From the NCBI GenBank assembly GCA_030737875.1, contig CM060910.1:632511303-632575302 (forward strand): 64,000 nt of DNA. The letters run 5' to 3'. The notes beneath the pieces are model-generated. The model saw only the letters and a program-made list of their open reading frames with translations. It was not told the DNA's origin and ran no database searches. The stretch comes from Allium sativum. Lineage: Eukaryota > Streptophyta > Magnoliopsida > Asparagales > Amaryllidaceae. Position numbers and translations under genes: made by a program. Every line of letters starts with the position of its first letter. Within the stretch, counting starts at the first letter, position 1. Positions 21,771-33,758 of the stretch are shown here, piece by piece.

Positions 21771-23520
21771 GAGTAAATCGAAAGGAGTTAATCGAACAGA
21801 GTAAATCAAATAGAGTTAAGCAAAATTAGAAACTGATTAGAGATTAGTAAATTAAATGGTTTTCTAAGTGTCTATCTGATGTTGGTTTCGGCCTTCGGGA
21901 TTAATACTTAGGGAATTGTTCTCATACTAGTTTATAGTCAGGGACTGATAGTTGTGGAATGATAGTGATATGTAAATAAACAATGGAAATGTTTTCCAGT
22001 GTTAATAACATATATTTTCTAAACATAGAAAATAAGGAAATATATATATATATATATATGATTGATGATTGATCGATATAATTTTTTTCCTGGAAATAAT
22101 ATCGTTGTTTGCACACCTATTTTTCTTTGATGGTTAAATCACAGACTATCGAAGTTTTGACGATTTTAACGTTGTTAATATGGAGAGACCGGTTGGATTA
22201 TTTTCCAAAGAACCACTCTGTATTGGCATAAGCGTTGCGAATCATATATGCCAAAGAAAATTGAAGATGGAGTAAAGTGCAAGGGCTATTGTATAAGTCT
22301 TAGATAACAGTGCCTAAGATGGATATACTGAATAGTACCTTCGGTTCATCCTGTTCCTGGATGACTTTTATGGATGAATGTCTGACAGAGTATTTTCAAA
22401 AAGGTCACATACATTGATTTCTTCAACCGTACCAAGAGTGGAAGCGGAGAAGGAAACTTCTTTTAGCTGACACGTAATGTATGGTTGTAGACGTCAAATT
22501 AGTGATTTTTGATGGATCTGACAATGTGGCATTCAAAGTGAATCTGATGTGATGATAAAGCGTAACCTCAAACCTCATCAACCGGTAAATGACAAAAATC
22601 GGGCAGGTTGCATGGCTATGTAGGTCGCACCTATTAGGGTGTATAATCACCTGATCTAGAGTTTCATTTACTTCTAAAAATCTATCGTCGATACTGTCCC
22701 ATTCGGGAAACGGTTGCTGATCCCAACCGTTGGTGATATACATTCGATACACTCAAGCGAAATGAGTGGTCGGTCATGTGTGGCCGGGTTGCAAGATGTT
22801 CTTGTTGAACCCAGTGTATTCCTTTCTAGAGGTACACTAGCGAAAGGTGGTTCCATACCTTGTCATAGTTGGAAATCCATTACCCAATACATGCTTACGG
22901 TTTTGATTTGTATACTATATATGTAGAACGTGAGATGAAAGCGTTTCTGCTAGATGATTATTATATTGTGGTTGATAGACATTATTATAATATCAAAAGG
23001 TTTTTGATATAAAGATATTTTGGATTCTCATAAGGGAAAAACCCGTTCCGTTATACAGCATGGTCTTATGAGATACCGTTTAATAGCTCAAACTGTTTTA
23101 CTCATACCAGTCCCATGACTGACCCGAAGTTTATTTTGTTTTGTTTTCCCTAATCTCTTGGGTGCCCAATTTTGTACGAGCAGTCAAGTAGTCAGGAATT
23201 TACAGATACTTAAAGAGTTGGAGCAGGAGGCTTCAGAATCATATAGCTATAGTTATTTCCGCTGTGTTGTAAGTGCTGTACTTGATGATGATATGTATAT
23301 TCAAGTACAATCTTTTATTTCAAAGATATGTTATTCGTTCCGCTGTGAGGTTCGTGTTACTCTGATGTAGTGTTTTTCTTCTTCTTCTATTCTAAGTTTC
23401 TATCTTATCTATCCTCACCCTCTAATTTCTTTCATTAACCATCCGGTATTTTCGACTCTTGATGTTCGATATGTGTTGTATATCGGAAAATCAAGGTCGC
23501 CAAATTTCCGGGTCGTTACA

Positions 23521-24913
23521 GTTGGTATCAGAGCATAAGGTTAAGTATTACCTTGGCTCTGTGGCGTGACTCAATAGAGATAGGGTTAGTAATACCCTAG
23601 ATTGAGTTTGAGTGTATATATACGAGTGAACGTATTTGTTACTGATATAAAAAATTGTTTTATATTGTGTAGATTTATTGGTTGAGTTGTTTATGGGTTC
23701 TGATCGATCAGTTTGATCCACTGTATCGGTAGGAGTTTCTAAACACTCGAATACGATGGGTTGACACGATATGTTTTGAAAAGAGGGTAAACGGAATAAT
23801 TTTACCCAAAGTATATTTGATACATATTGGTTGATATTATAATCGAATAAGATTGTAAAAATGTGAAATGGTTATGTAAATAACCAATCATGATTCAGAT
23901 AAGTAGAATGAATTGAATTAAATCTGAAAATTAAATCTGAATTGAAATTGAAACCCTGGAAATTTGGAGCAGAGTTTGTAAATAGACTTGGATTAAATAT
24001 ATGTAAATTTTAAGATCCTGGGAGATTTTAAATAGTATTCCAAGAAAATTGTGAATGATATTTTGAACTGATTTCAAAATAAAAGTGTTTAAGAATGATT
24101 TTGAAAATGATATAGTATTGAACTCACTTCGATAGCTGGGAAATAACCCCGATGATGAGCTAGACATCATCGGTGTTCATTTTCGAGTTGTTGAGTGACA
24201 GATTACTACCAAAGGAATTTGTTTTTGAATTGTTCTGAGAAAAACAAAGTTGTTTAGAACTCCTAGAATTTGGTTTGTTTAGTTTAAGACCAATTAAATA
24301 GGAATTTGTAAAAGCAAATTGGGATTAAAGTAAAGCCAGTTAAGTGGTAATAGAAATTGATTTGAAATGATATTGTGTTGGTGAGTTAAGGATTCGGGTT
24401 CAAGAACGAAACTTGAGTTTGAAATGAAAATTTGGCTTGGTAAAAAGCGAATGGTTGTGTTGGAGATAAAAGTGATTTCAGAATTTGATTGGGATAATGT
24501 TGGTATATGCTGAGTTGATAGCATATGGAAGTGATAGAGTTGATATGCCCGACAAAAAGGTACAAGTTTATATTTCATATGGTATGAGATTTTGATGAGC
24601 CGAATTGGCAAGCCGCTTGGCTGTTTGATTTTTCTTTTGGGTTGGGGATGGCCCAAAGAGGCGAGTTGGAGTCTGACCTATTGACCAGTACAAAGGAGGT
24701 GCTGGCGAAATTTTTCGAAAAGTTAAGGTGTTAGAAAATTTTCAGGATTTTTGGAAATTTTCGTTGACAAGAATTAAATAAATTTCTAATTGAAATTAAA
24801 TTGGTTCAGTGGAAACTGAAGTTAAGAAGTGAACAAATATGTTCTAACCAGTCGATAGGGTCGTCCTCTACCTTAGCAATTTCGAGGACGAAATTATTTT
24901 AAGTGGGGAAGAA
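23521..24913 (+). other. Element 4 internal region: PBS, leader hairpin, non-coding DNA, PPT
   Basis: The primer site TGGTATCAGAGC is at 23523-23534. A hairpin AGGGT / ACCCT at 23582-23598 sits in a block shared with element 2. A second hairpin, stem CCGATGATG / CATCATCGG with a 7-base loop, lies at 24149-24173. No reading frame resembles gag or pol. The 3' end carries TTTCGAGGACGAAAT followed by the AAGTGGGGAAGAA purine tract (24899-24913) that would prime plus-strand synthesis. Like element 2, it keeps replication signals without proteins. Confidence 0.8.
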
Positions 24914-27900
24914 TGTAATGACCCGCATTTTCAGCGGTATAATAATTTATTTATTTAATTATTTAAAAAGTGATTAAAAGGATTTCATGGTCGTTGAATT
25001 AAATAATGGTGAATATTTAATTAAAATAATAAATTAAATAATATATTTAATTCTGAAATAATTAGAATTGGCTGAAATGGTGATATGGTGTGAACTGGAT
25101 CATCTGTGATATTTAATTCAGTTTAGAATTGAATTAGAATAACGAATATATTATTTGAACGACAGTTTGAACGTATAATTATATTATAATTAAAATCGAG
25201 CTTGAAATGGCGCTGCAGTTCGTAAATTGGCGATTCGAACTTCAACTGAATGTACAGGATTCATTTTAAGCCGGATTTCTGTGAAACAAGAAACGTTCGG
25301 AGCTGGTGGAGTATATCTTTCTAGTGGAAGAGAAAAATCGGGATTTCGTCGTGTAGATTTAGATTTATGTCCAAATAAAATTTTAGAAAAGTCGTCGTGG
25401 AATTCCTTTATAATTTATAAAGGAATTATTTATATTTTTAAAAGGAATTTCAAAATAAATCGAATACCGGGTTGACCCAAATTTAAATATCGAGTTAGAA
25501 ATCAATATAGGATTTTTATGAAGCTGTATGGTATTCCACTGTGAATATATATACGATAATATTAATTTATTAATATTTTATTTAATTATATTTAAATATA
25601 TTTATATATTTAAATGGGTTATTCAGAGCTGTAAAAATAAGCCACTTTTGCGAACAAAGTCGGAATTCGACGAAACTAATTTTGTTGGATCTGCAATATT
25701 AAATTATTGCTAGATTTCAATTTCCGTGATTTTTGAAGTCAGTATGTGGCCGTACGGATTTTTAGAGTGAAAAACAGTCAGTATTTTGACGGTTAAAAAT
25801 ACGCTGTGTGAGCATACGAAGTCGAAATTCGACGAAACCAGTTTCGTTGGGTTCGTAATGTTGAACTATAGCTGCATGTCCGTTTTGGTGATTTTTGGGT
25901 ATCGTATGTAGTCGCAGGGATTTTTAAGGACTCAGGGCGAGTATAAAATCATGAAAATAAAATATAAAAATCAAATTAAAAATATCCTAATCTATTTCTG
26001 GTGGAAACACAAGCCACGCATCATCTGTTACAGCCACAAACCTTACCTACCACTTCCATTATAAACACAGCACAAATTCCACCGTGATTTCCATTCTCAA
26101 GAAATTTATCTCGATCAAAAGAAAAATCAAACAAATGGGGAATAAAATCCATAAATCTCAATACTAGTATATATGAAATCGCTGCAAGATTCTCTTCGAT
26201 TTGGTGTCTCCTTTTAATGGTGCGAACGCGGGTTGTCGAGCTCGACATCCACACAGTAAAGCTAGGGTTCTAAGTTTTAAGGAATGTAAGGGTTAGTGCT
26301 TCAATCCGAGATCGTTGTGGGGTTCTGCATCAAAAAACCGCACCTTATATACAAAATTTGGGGAAATCCGAGATCAAAAATGTCGATGTGGTCACTGTAG
26401 TCTTCCGTGAGCCATTCGAGCGCTTTGCTGATGATGACATCGAGTTGTAAATGGATGATATAGGTTGAGAGAGATTTTGGTGATATGAATTATGGAAATT
26501 TTAGTTTGAATTTTAAGTGAATGAAGAAGGAGATGGAAGGAAGAGGAGTCGGCTGTGTGTGTGGTGAAGGAGCGACGGGTTTTAAGGTATTGGGGAAGAA
26601 GGGCGTGAGCATGGGCTGAACGGGTTCGGTATTTAAGATTGGGCCGGGCCGGGAAACAAATGGGTGAGGCCTGATTTAAAGTAATTTAGTTTAATTATTG
26701 TTAATGAATGCCTTGACTTTGAAATCTTATAACGCGTGCATACGTTATCAGAATTGAACGCGAACGGATCCGTTGTCTCCGCAACGACAAGATCTACATT
26801 ATGGTATTGGTGTGGTGGATAACTGAGCTATTGGGATTTGGTAAGAAAATCAAACGTCTATTTTGATTATAAAGGAAACAATAGCAAAACCGTCAACTAT
26901 GAAACAATGTGAGTGAATCTCACTAACTCTGAACAGTTTATAATTTCATGTTGTATTTTTAGAACTGTTAAAAATTGTCTGATTTACTGTGTGTTGACTG
27001 TTTGATTGAACTGCTAGTCAGTTAGTGGAAATTTTATATATATATATAAACCGTTAAATCTATATATATTGATTCTGTTCAGCAGAATATTTCATATCGA
27101 AATGAAATCGATGTTAATCATATTGTCTAACATCTGTGATGCAGGGAAACAGGTCGGAGGAATCCAACTGGATTCGTCAACATTTATTTTACTGTTTTCA
27201 TGTATTGTAATATATGATGTGATATATAATCTGTTGATGATTATGTGTGTTTGGATGATATCGATCACCGATTGTTTGGTATTTTAATACCGTAAAAAAT
27301 ACTGGGATGTAGAAGAGGGAATTTTCAAAGTGTTTATTGAAAATAAAATATTTATAAAATCAAAGGATTTTATAAAGAGGAATGTTTATTGGGAAATATA
27401 AATAAAATCATAAGGGATATTTATTTGGGAAAATAAATAGTAGTATAAAAGAAATATTTATTTGATTAAATAAATAGAATTTGAAAATGGAATATTTGTA
27501 AACCATTTACAAATAGAATCAGAAGGGAAAATATTTGTCAAACAAATAGAAAGAGAAATATTTGTACACCATTTACAAATAAATAGAATAAAGGAATGTT
27601 TATTTAGAAAATAAATAGAATAAAGGATTTGTTTATTTAGAAAATAAATAGAATAAAGGATTATCTATTTGGAAAATCAATAAAGGAGTAAATCGAAAGG
27701 AGTAAATCGAACAGAGTAAATCAAATAGAGTTAAGCAAAATTAGAAACTGACTAGAGATTAGTAAATTGAATGGTTTTCTAAGTGTCTATCTGATGTTGG
27801 TTTCGGCCTTCGGGATTAATACTTAGGGAATTGTTCTCATACTAGTTTACAGTCAGGGACTGATAGTTGTGGAATGATAGTGATATGTAAATAAACAATG

Positions 27901-29444
27901 GAAATGTTTTCCAGTGTTAATAACATATATTTTCTAAACATAGAAAATAAAGAAATATATATATATATATTATTGATGATTGATCGATATAATTTCCTCC
28001 TGGAAATAATATCATTGTTTGCATGCCTGTTTTTCTTTGATGATTAAATCATAGACTATCGAAGTTTTGACCATTTTAACGTTGTTAATATGGAGATACC
28101 GGTTGGATTATTATCCAAAGAACCACTCTGTATTGGCATAAGCGTTGCGAATCATATATGCCAAAGAAAATTGAAGACGGAGTAAAGTGCAAGGGCTATT
28201 GTATAAGTCTTAGATAATAGTGCCTAAGATGGATATACTGAATAGTACCTTCGCTTCATCCTGTTCCTGGATGACTTGTATGGATGAATGTCTGACAGAG
28301 TATTTCCAGAAAGGTCACGTACATTGATTTCTTCAACCGTACTAAGAGTGGAAGCGGAGAAGGAAACTTCTTTTAGCTGACACGTAATGTATGGTTGTAG
28401 ACGTCAAATTAGTGATTTTTGATGGATCTGACAATGTGGCATTCAAAGTGAATCTGATGTAATGATAAAGCGTAACCTCAAGCCTTATCAACCGGTAAAT
28501 GACAAAAATCGGGCAGGTAGCATGGCTATGTAGGTCGCACCTATTAGGGTGTATAATCACTTGATCTAGAGTTCCATTTACTTCTAAAAATCTATTGTCG
28601 ATACTGTCCCATTCGGGGAACGGTTGCTGATCCCAACAGTTGGTGATATACATTCGATACACTCAAGCGAAATTAGTAGTCGGTCATGTGTGGTCGGGTT
28701 GCAAGATGTTCTTGTTGAACCCAGTGTATTCCTTTCTAGAGGTACACTAGCGAAAGGTGGTTCCATACCTTGTCATAGTTGGAAATCCATTACCCAATAC
28801 GTGCTTACGGTTTTGATTTGTATACTATATATGTAGAACGTGAGATGAAAGCGTTTCTGCTAGATGATTATTATATTGTGGTTGATAGACATTATTATAA
28901 TATCAAAAGGTTTTTGATATAAAGATATTTTGGATTCTCATAAGAGAAAAACCCGTTCCGTTATACGGCGTGGTCTTATGAGATATCGTTTAATGGCTCA
29001 AACTGTTTTACTCATACCAGTCCCATGACTGATCCGGAGTTTATTTTGTTTTGTTTTCCCTAAACTCTTGGGTGCCCAATTTTGTACGGGCAGTCAAGTA
29101 GTTAGGAATTTACAATTACTTTAAGAACTGGAGCAGGAGGCTTCAGAATCATATAGCTATAGTTATTTCTGCTGTGTTGTAAGTGTTGTACTTGATGATG
29201 ATATGTATATTCAAGTACAATCTTTTATTTCAAAGACATGTTATCTATTATATGTTATTCGTTCCGCTGTGAGGTTCGTGTTACTCTGATGTTGTCTTCT
29301 TCTTCTTCTTCTATTCTAAGTTTCTATCTTATCTATCATCACCCTCTAATTTCTTTCATTAACCATCCGGTATTTTCGACTCTTGATGTTCGATATGTGT
29401 TGTATATCGGATAATCAAGGTCGCCAAATTTCCGGGTCGTTACA
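24914..29444 (+). repeat. Element 4 3' LTR, 4531 bp
   Basis: Near-copy of 18977-23520 in the same orientation, beginning TGTAATGACCCGC after the purine tract and ending CGGGTCGTTACA before CTCAA. It differs by scattered substitutions, a shorter TA run and small indels. Confidence 0.95.
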
Positions 29445-29449
29445 CTCAA
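29445..29449 (+). repeat. Target site duplication CTCAA, right of element 4
   Basis: Perfect partner of 18972-18976. Confidence 0.95.
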
Positions 29450-30511
29450 GGCCTAGACTCAAAAATAAGTAAAACAAATAAAATAAGACATAGCCCAAAC
29501 TGTAAATAAAATCACAACAAAGAAGGGGATATAAGAAGGAGAGTTACTTATAAACGGTAAATAACTTGAAAGAAATAGGCATAGACAATAAATAAATTAA
29601 AGTAACTTCACAGAAAAGCTAAACGTATAAATGCTGTAAATGACTATAAACTTAAAACTTGCAATAAAATTATTTAACTGTCTAAACTTTCCTACATAAT
29701 TTACTAATCTAGAAATCACATAAAAAAGCACAGATCCGACGAAGAGAGCTTCCTCCTGTGGCTTTTCTTATTCCAGCAGAACCTCTACTTCTATTTATAA
29801 AAATAAATATTTAAAATTATAAAACTTCTTTATCCATGTAAAAATTTAATTATTTAGCCCTTCCTAATTTTCAGGATAAGTCATGGAAGAAGAAGAAGAC
29901 AGAGAGAAAGAATGAATGTGAAATGATAGAGGCTCTAATGGTTTATTTACAGGGTTCACTGGGCGTCCTCAACCGTCCAAATTTAGGATTAAATCTGAAC
30001 CAGCCACGTCACTGGACCAATCAGAAAGTTTCACGTTAGCCTCAAATTCAAATTAGGACCAATAAAACTAAGTCAGCTCAGAAAATAACGCTCGAACGAT
30101 ATTAATTGCTCGTTGCGATACGTGCATGCCATGGCATGTTTAAATGCTGCCCTGGGTCGACCCACCTACGCCTTGGGTCGACTCACCTGTGCCTTGTGTC
30201 GACCCAAGTTGGCTTGGATCGACACTGTGTCAACCCAAGTTGGCTTGGATCGACACAATGTCGACCCAAGTGGGAGTGGGTCGTCCCAACGACCGTTTAC
30301 CCAATATATTTTTATATTTTTAATTTTTAGCTTTTCTTATTTAATTCATAACTTATTCATACAACAAACCAAGTGTCTAAATTTGTTAGAAAATTACAAC
30401 GTATCCAATGGTGCTAGTCCCGTTGTCCAATACCGGAGTTTATTCTGAATAATATTTAATTTATTATCCTTTTCTATTTAATCATTGTTTATTAAAATTC
30501 GAGGTGTTACA
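29450..30511 (-). repeat. LTR-like terminus, minus strand (family 8), interrupted by element 4
   Basis: On the minus strand it begins TGTAACACCTCG at 30511, an LTR-type 5' end. About 200-380 bases in (30150-30290) is a cluster of GGGTCGACCCA-related repeats. C/T-rich DNA on the minus strand follows near 29880-29920. Bases 29748-29843 recur at 16567-16665. No primer site or second complete LTR is visible, so it may be a solo or broken LTR. No coding sequence was recognised; an apparent frame at 30106-30448 is made by the GTCGAC repeats. Confidence 0.55.
30150..30290. repeat. GTCGAC-containing tandem repeats
   Basis: Several copies of GGGTCGACCCA or TGGATCGACAC alternate with CAAGTTGGCTT. The core GTCGAC is self-complementary. 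Similar GGTCGACC clusters occur in element 7's LTR (60963-61010) and a GATGTCGACAT pair at 18093-18128, each a few hundred bases upstream of a likely start site. Confidence 0.75.
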
Positions 30512-30801
30512 AAGATGGAGTAGATGACAGAAAGGTTGAAGTAACAACAGAATGATTAATTATCTCCCATCTTTTCGTTATTTCTCAAAACACGAAAAGC
30601 TTAAGAAAAATGTTTTTCTTTTTGTGTGTTAATTCTGTTTCTTAAATCGTTCGTTTTTTCACGGTATACGCATACTATTTGCTCTTTTATACCGGCGAAA
30701 ACCCAAAACTCAAAAGATGACTGCACGCATCATTGTATTTTCCGATCAACCCTAGGTTTTAAAGTTCAAATGTTCCACCCACTTTAACAATTACATTTTT
30801 A
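30512..30801. other. Short intergenic stretch without recognised features
   Basis: AT-rich single-copy-looking DNA between the LTR-like end at 30511 and the hAT-type end at 30802. I see no gene, repeat or RNA in it. Confidence 0.5.
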
Positions 30802-31134
30802 TAGGGTTGTCAACGGGTACCCGAAATATCCGATATCCGTCCGTATCCGTATCCGAAAATATGAAATATATCCGTTATCCGACATGCGGATACGAATATC
30901 CGATATCCGAAAATCATTTCGGATACGGATACGGTTTTAGTGGTATCCGTATCCAAAAAATATCCGTCCGATTTTCTTATACGCGTATATAAATATGTAT
31001 ATACATTATACACACACATATATATACCTAAACTTAAATTAATATACAACTTCTTTTAAATAACCAACCTAACCCTTAGAGGCCTGGTCCATCAGTCCAT
31101 ACCCATTACCCGCTTTCATTTCTAGGTTTCAAAC

Positions 31135-31957
31135 TAGGGATGAGCAGAAAAACCGATTACAAACCGAAACCGAACCGAAACCGCAAAAAACCGATGAAAA
31201 CCGCATCTTAAAAAATCGCACCGAAGTAAAACCGCAAAACCGATGAAACTGCACCATTAGTACGGTCCGGTTTCGGTTTCTATCCTTTTTCAAACCGCAA
31301 AACCCAAACCGCACCGAATATTATTTATATATAAATTTTAATGTTACCTTGCATTTTTTGCATACATGCATTAACACATGTGAAGTATTGTGTGTGTTTT
31401 TATGGTGCATGCATTTGTATGTAGATGTGTGCCCTTATTTTTGTTGTTTTTATGCTGCAAGCGTGCAAGTATCAATTCTTTATTGTAATCTGCATGTTTA
31501 ATTACTAAATCAACATGAAGATTACAATAACGAATTATAGTGGAAGTGGCTCCATCCCAGACTATAATACTGATAGCATTTCAGTAAGTAAATATGAGAC
31601 TGGTACGGATTATATTTTTAGGCAAATATTGATTGTTGCGACTGGGTTGTGTTTATATATGCTAGCGTTATGCTCATGCTGTTGTTGTGTGGGTTTTTGT
31701 GTGGTGCATGATTTTGTATGTAGTGAAGCATGAGTTTCCTGTGCGTGTATATAATGGTGTTGTTTTGAATGAGCAGATTAGGGAACAATGCTTTTTTTTG
31801 GTCAAACGGTTTTGGAACCGAAACCGCACTTTTAAAACCGAAACCGCACCAACGGTTTTTGGTCCGGTTCCGGTTCCTACTTTTAGAAACCGCACCCTAG
31901 CGGTTTCGGGTGCGGTTTTAAGCCAAAACCACACAAACCGCACCATGCTCATCCCTG
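31135..31957. mobile_element. Non-autonomous hAT-like miniature element, 823 bp
   Basis: Terminal inverted repeats TAGGGATGAGCA and TGCTCATCCCTG, with subterminal ACCGAAACC / GGTTTCGGT repeats at both ends. Flanks TTTCAAAC (31127-31134) and CTTCAAAC (31958-31965) make an 8-bp target duplication with one mismatch, the hAT size. No transposase is inside, so it would have been moved by another hAT source. Confidence 0.88.
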
Positions 31958-32825
31958 CTTCAAACCCTAATCCAACCCCAACCCCAACCCCAAATACTGA
32001 AATACCGTAGCCGCCATCTTACAGTGAGCTTCCAGTTTCTCAATTAAAAAAAAAAAAAAAAAAAACAAACAAACAAACAAACAAGCACGGAAGAAACAAA
32101 CAGAAGGCGCATCTTACAGAAGGCGACTCATCCATTTCCAAACCCTAATCCAAACACTGGAACACGGAATACCCACGATCTTCTAGCCGCCGCTTCCACG
32201 ATCTTCGATCTGCTGATTCCACGCCGCGACAAGTTGTAGAAACAAGAGTCTCTGACGACTTCCACGATCCAAACACTGAAACACAGAAATCGGCTGCCTC
32301 TTCGATCTCTGACGGCTTCCACGATCTTCGACACTTCCAGGTCACCGCTTCGATCTCTCTGACGCAGTCACGCTGGCTCAGGTATATTTATGTTTATCAA
32401 GAGTCTCCTATTTTAAATCTGCATTAAATCTTGAAATATGTTTGCATATTTTTTTTATGCATTGTTGTATATGTATGTTTGCTTACGATTATGTAGATGA
32501 TTAACCCTATGCTTTTACTCATATTTTTAACATCCTCTACATATTTTTAACATCCCTTATCTCATATGTATCATGATTAACCCATTGCTTTTTACTTTTC
32601 AACATCAAATGACTAACTATAAAGCTACTTAACAGTGTTTTGATTTTTAGTAGAGATGATAAAACTAAATGTAGATTTGGTCCTTTGGACAAGTGTAACT
32701 ATTATCATCCATTGTTGTGTTAATTGCTCAAAACGAGTTAAATATGTAATTAGTTTAAATATTTAAAAATATTGAATGTGGAAATAATTTTTATGTTTTA
32801 TATTTTCATATTGTAGACTTCTAAA

Positions 32826-33758
32826 ATGTCAAACGCATCAAGTTGTAGTAGCAAGTCCATTGCATGTACATCAACGCCTATTGTTAATGTCAACTATATT
32901 GCATGTGTTGTCGAAGAAAATCAAATTCCGAATGGTAATTTGCAACAAAGTCAAGAGGTTTCAACAGATATAGATAAAAGTGCACCTATAAACTTGAAAT
33001 CATTAAAATCCAAAGTGGATACATTTTGATAGACAAGTGGTAATAGAAGATGGTGTCACCCATATTAAGGTAACATGCAAACATTGTACAAGAGTATTTA
33101 ATGGAGCCGCCTCTATGGGAACGACTCATTTGAAAAACCATATAAAAAGTTGTCCAAAAAACAACACTAGTAAGAGGCTATCGGGACAACAACTTTTGAC
33201 TACCAAACATTCTCCTAATAAGCCTTTCAAGCTATCAAGTTTTAAATTTGATCAAAATAGAACGCGAATGTGTTTTGCTCGTATGGTCGCTAAGCATGAT
33301 TATCCATTTAATATGACCGAGCATGTTTATTTCCAAGAATATGTTAGAAGCATTAATCCAACGGTTAAAATGTTTTCTAGAAATACAATAAGATGTGATG
33401 TTCTAAAACTTTATGTTGACATGAGAAGTGAAATTCAAGAGATTTTTGATCGTTTATCATCTCATGTTAGTCTTACTACGGATTTATGGACATCGGAACA
33501 TCAAAATATTGGTTATTGTTGCATAACATGTCATTATATTGATGATGATTGGAAATTACAAAAAAAATCATTGCTTATCATGAGTTGCCTCCTGCTCACA
33601 CCGGATTAGCACTTAGTGCGTTTATGAAGTTAAAAGTGCTAGATTGGAATATTGATAAAAAGCTTTTTGCACTTACCGTTGATAATGCTTCAAATAACGA
33701 TGTTATGGTTAGAGATCTTAAGGAATGGTTAGTTGGTAAAAACGCTTTTCCGATTTGA
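32826..33758 (+). pseudogene. hAT transposase fragment (BED zinc finger, RICESLEEPER-like)
   Basis: Encodes the N-terminal half of a plant hAT transposase. A BED-type finger (CKHC at about 33077-33088 with a downstream HLKNHIKSC) is followed by the DLWTS and TVDNASNND segments characteristic of this family's catalytic domain (Asp in DLWTS near 33482; TVDNAS near 33678). The frame is broken twice: a shift near 33025 before the finger and another in an A run at about 33559-33566. The C-terminal dimerisation domain is absent because the sequence switches at about 33750 into an inverted duplication. It cannot make a full transposase. Confidence 0.85.

Larger units (their letters stand above)
18977..23520 (+). 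repeat. Element 4 5' LTR, 4544 bp
   Basis: Begins TGTAATGACCCGC, ends TTTCCGGGTCGTTACA. Contains two GAAACNNGTTTCGT-type motifs (19727-19760 and 19889-19915), a possible TATAAA at 20123-20128, a long TA run (21096-21132), a cluster of at least seven perfect short hairpins (21436-21700) and the CCAGTCCCATGACTGACC tail block. Open frames in it are short and their pattern does not indicate protein selection. Confidence 0.93.
18977..29444 (+). mobile_element. Element 4: complete non-autonomous giant-LTR retrotransposon (LARD-like), 10.5 kb
   Basis: Two full LTRs (18977-23520 and 24914-29444), an iMet primer site, a purine tract and a perfect CTCAA target duplication define the whole element. The 1393-bp interior has no recognisable gag, protease, reverse transcriptase or integrase. 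Its LTRs share terminal TGTAATGACCCG...CGGGTCGTTACA with related families here, and the tail block near 23105-23165 with element 2. In the first 247 bases the two LTRs differ at seven sites, six of them transitions, suggesting a fairly recent insertion; this small sample should not be turned into a date. It was inserted into the unassigned DNA at 16567-18976/29445. Confidence 0.93.

Noticed and set aside
22423..22856. Open frames repeated in both element 4 LTRs (also 28342-28766)
   Set aside because: Present twice only because the LTR is duplicated; no domain, and different frames are open on both strands.
23523..23534. Part of a tRNA gene
   Set aside because: TGGTATCAGAGC is a primer binding site next to an LTR end; no tRNA cloverleaf is present. 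The same applies at 1615, 5726 and 63187.
30106..30448. Two plus-strand open frames
   Set aside because: Translation is repetitive because of the GTCGAC tandem repeats.
32045..32085. A run followed by CAAA repeats as a retroposed poly(A) tail
   Set aside because: No SINE or LINE body upstream and no target duplication; more likely a microsatellite.
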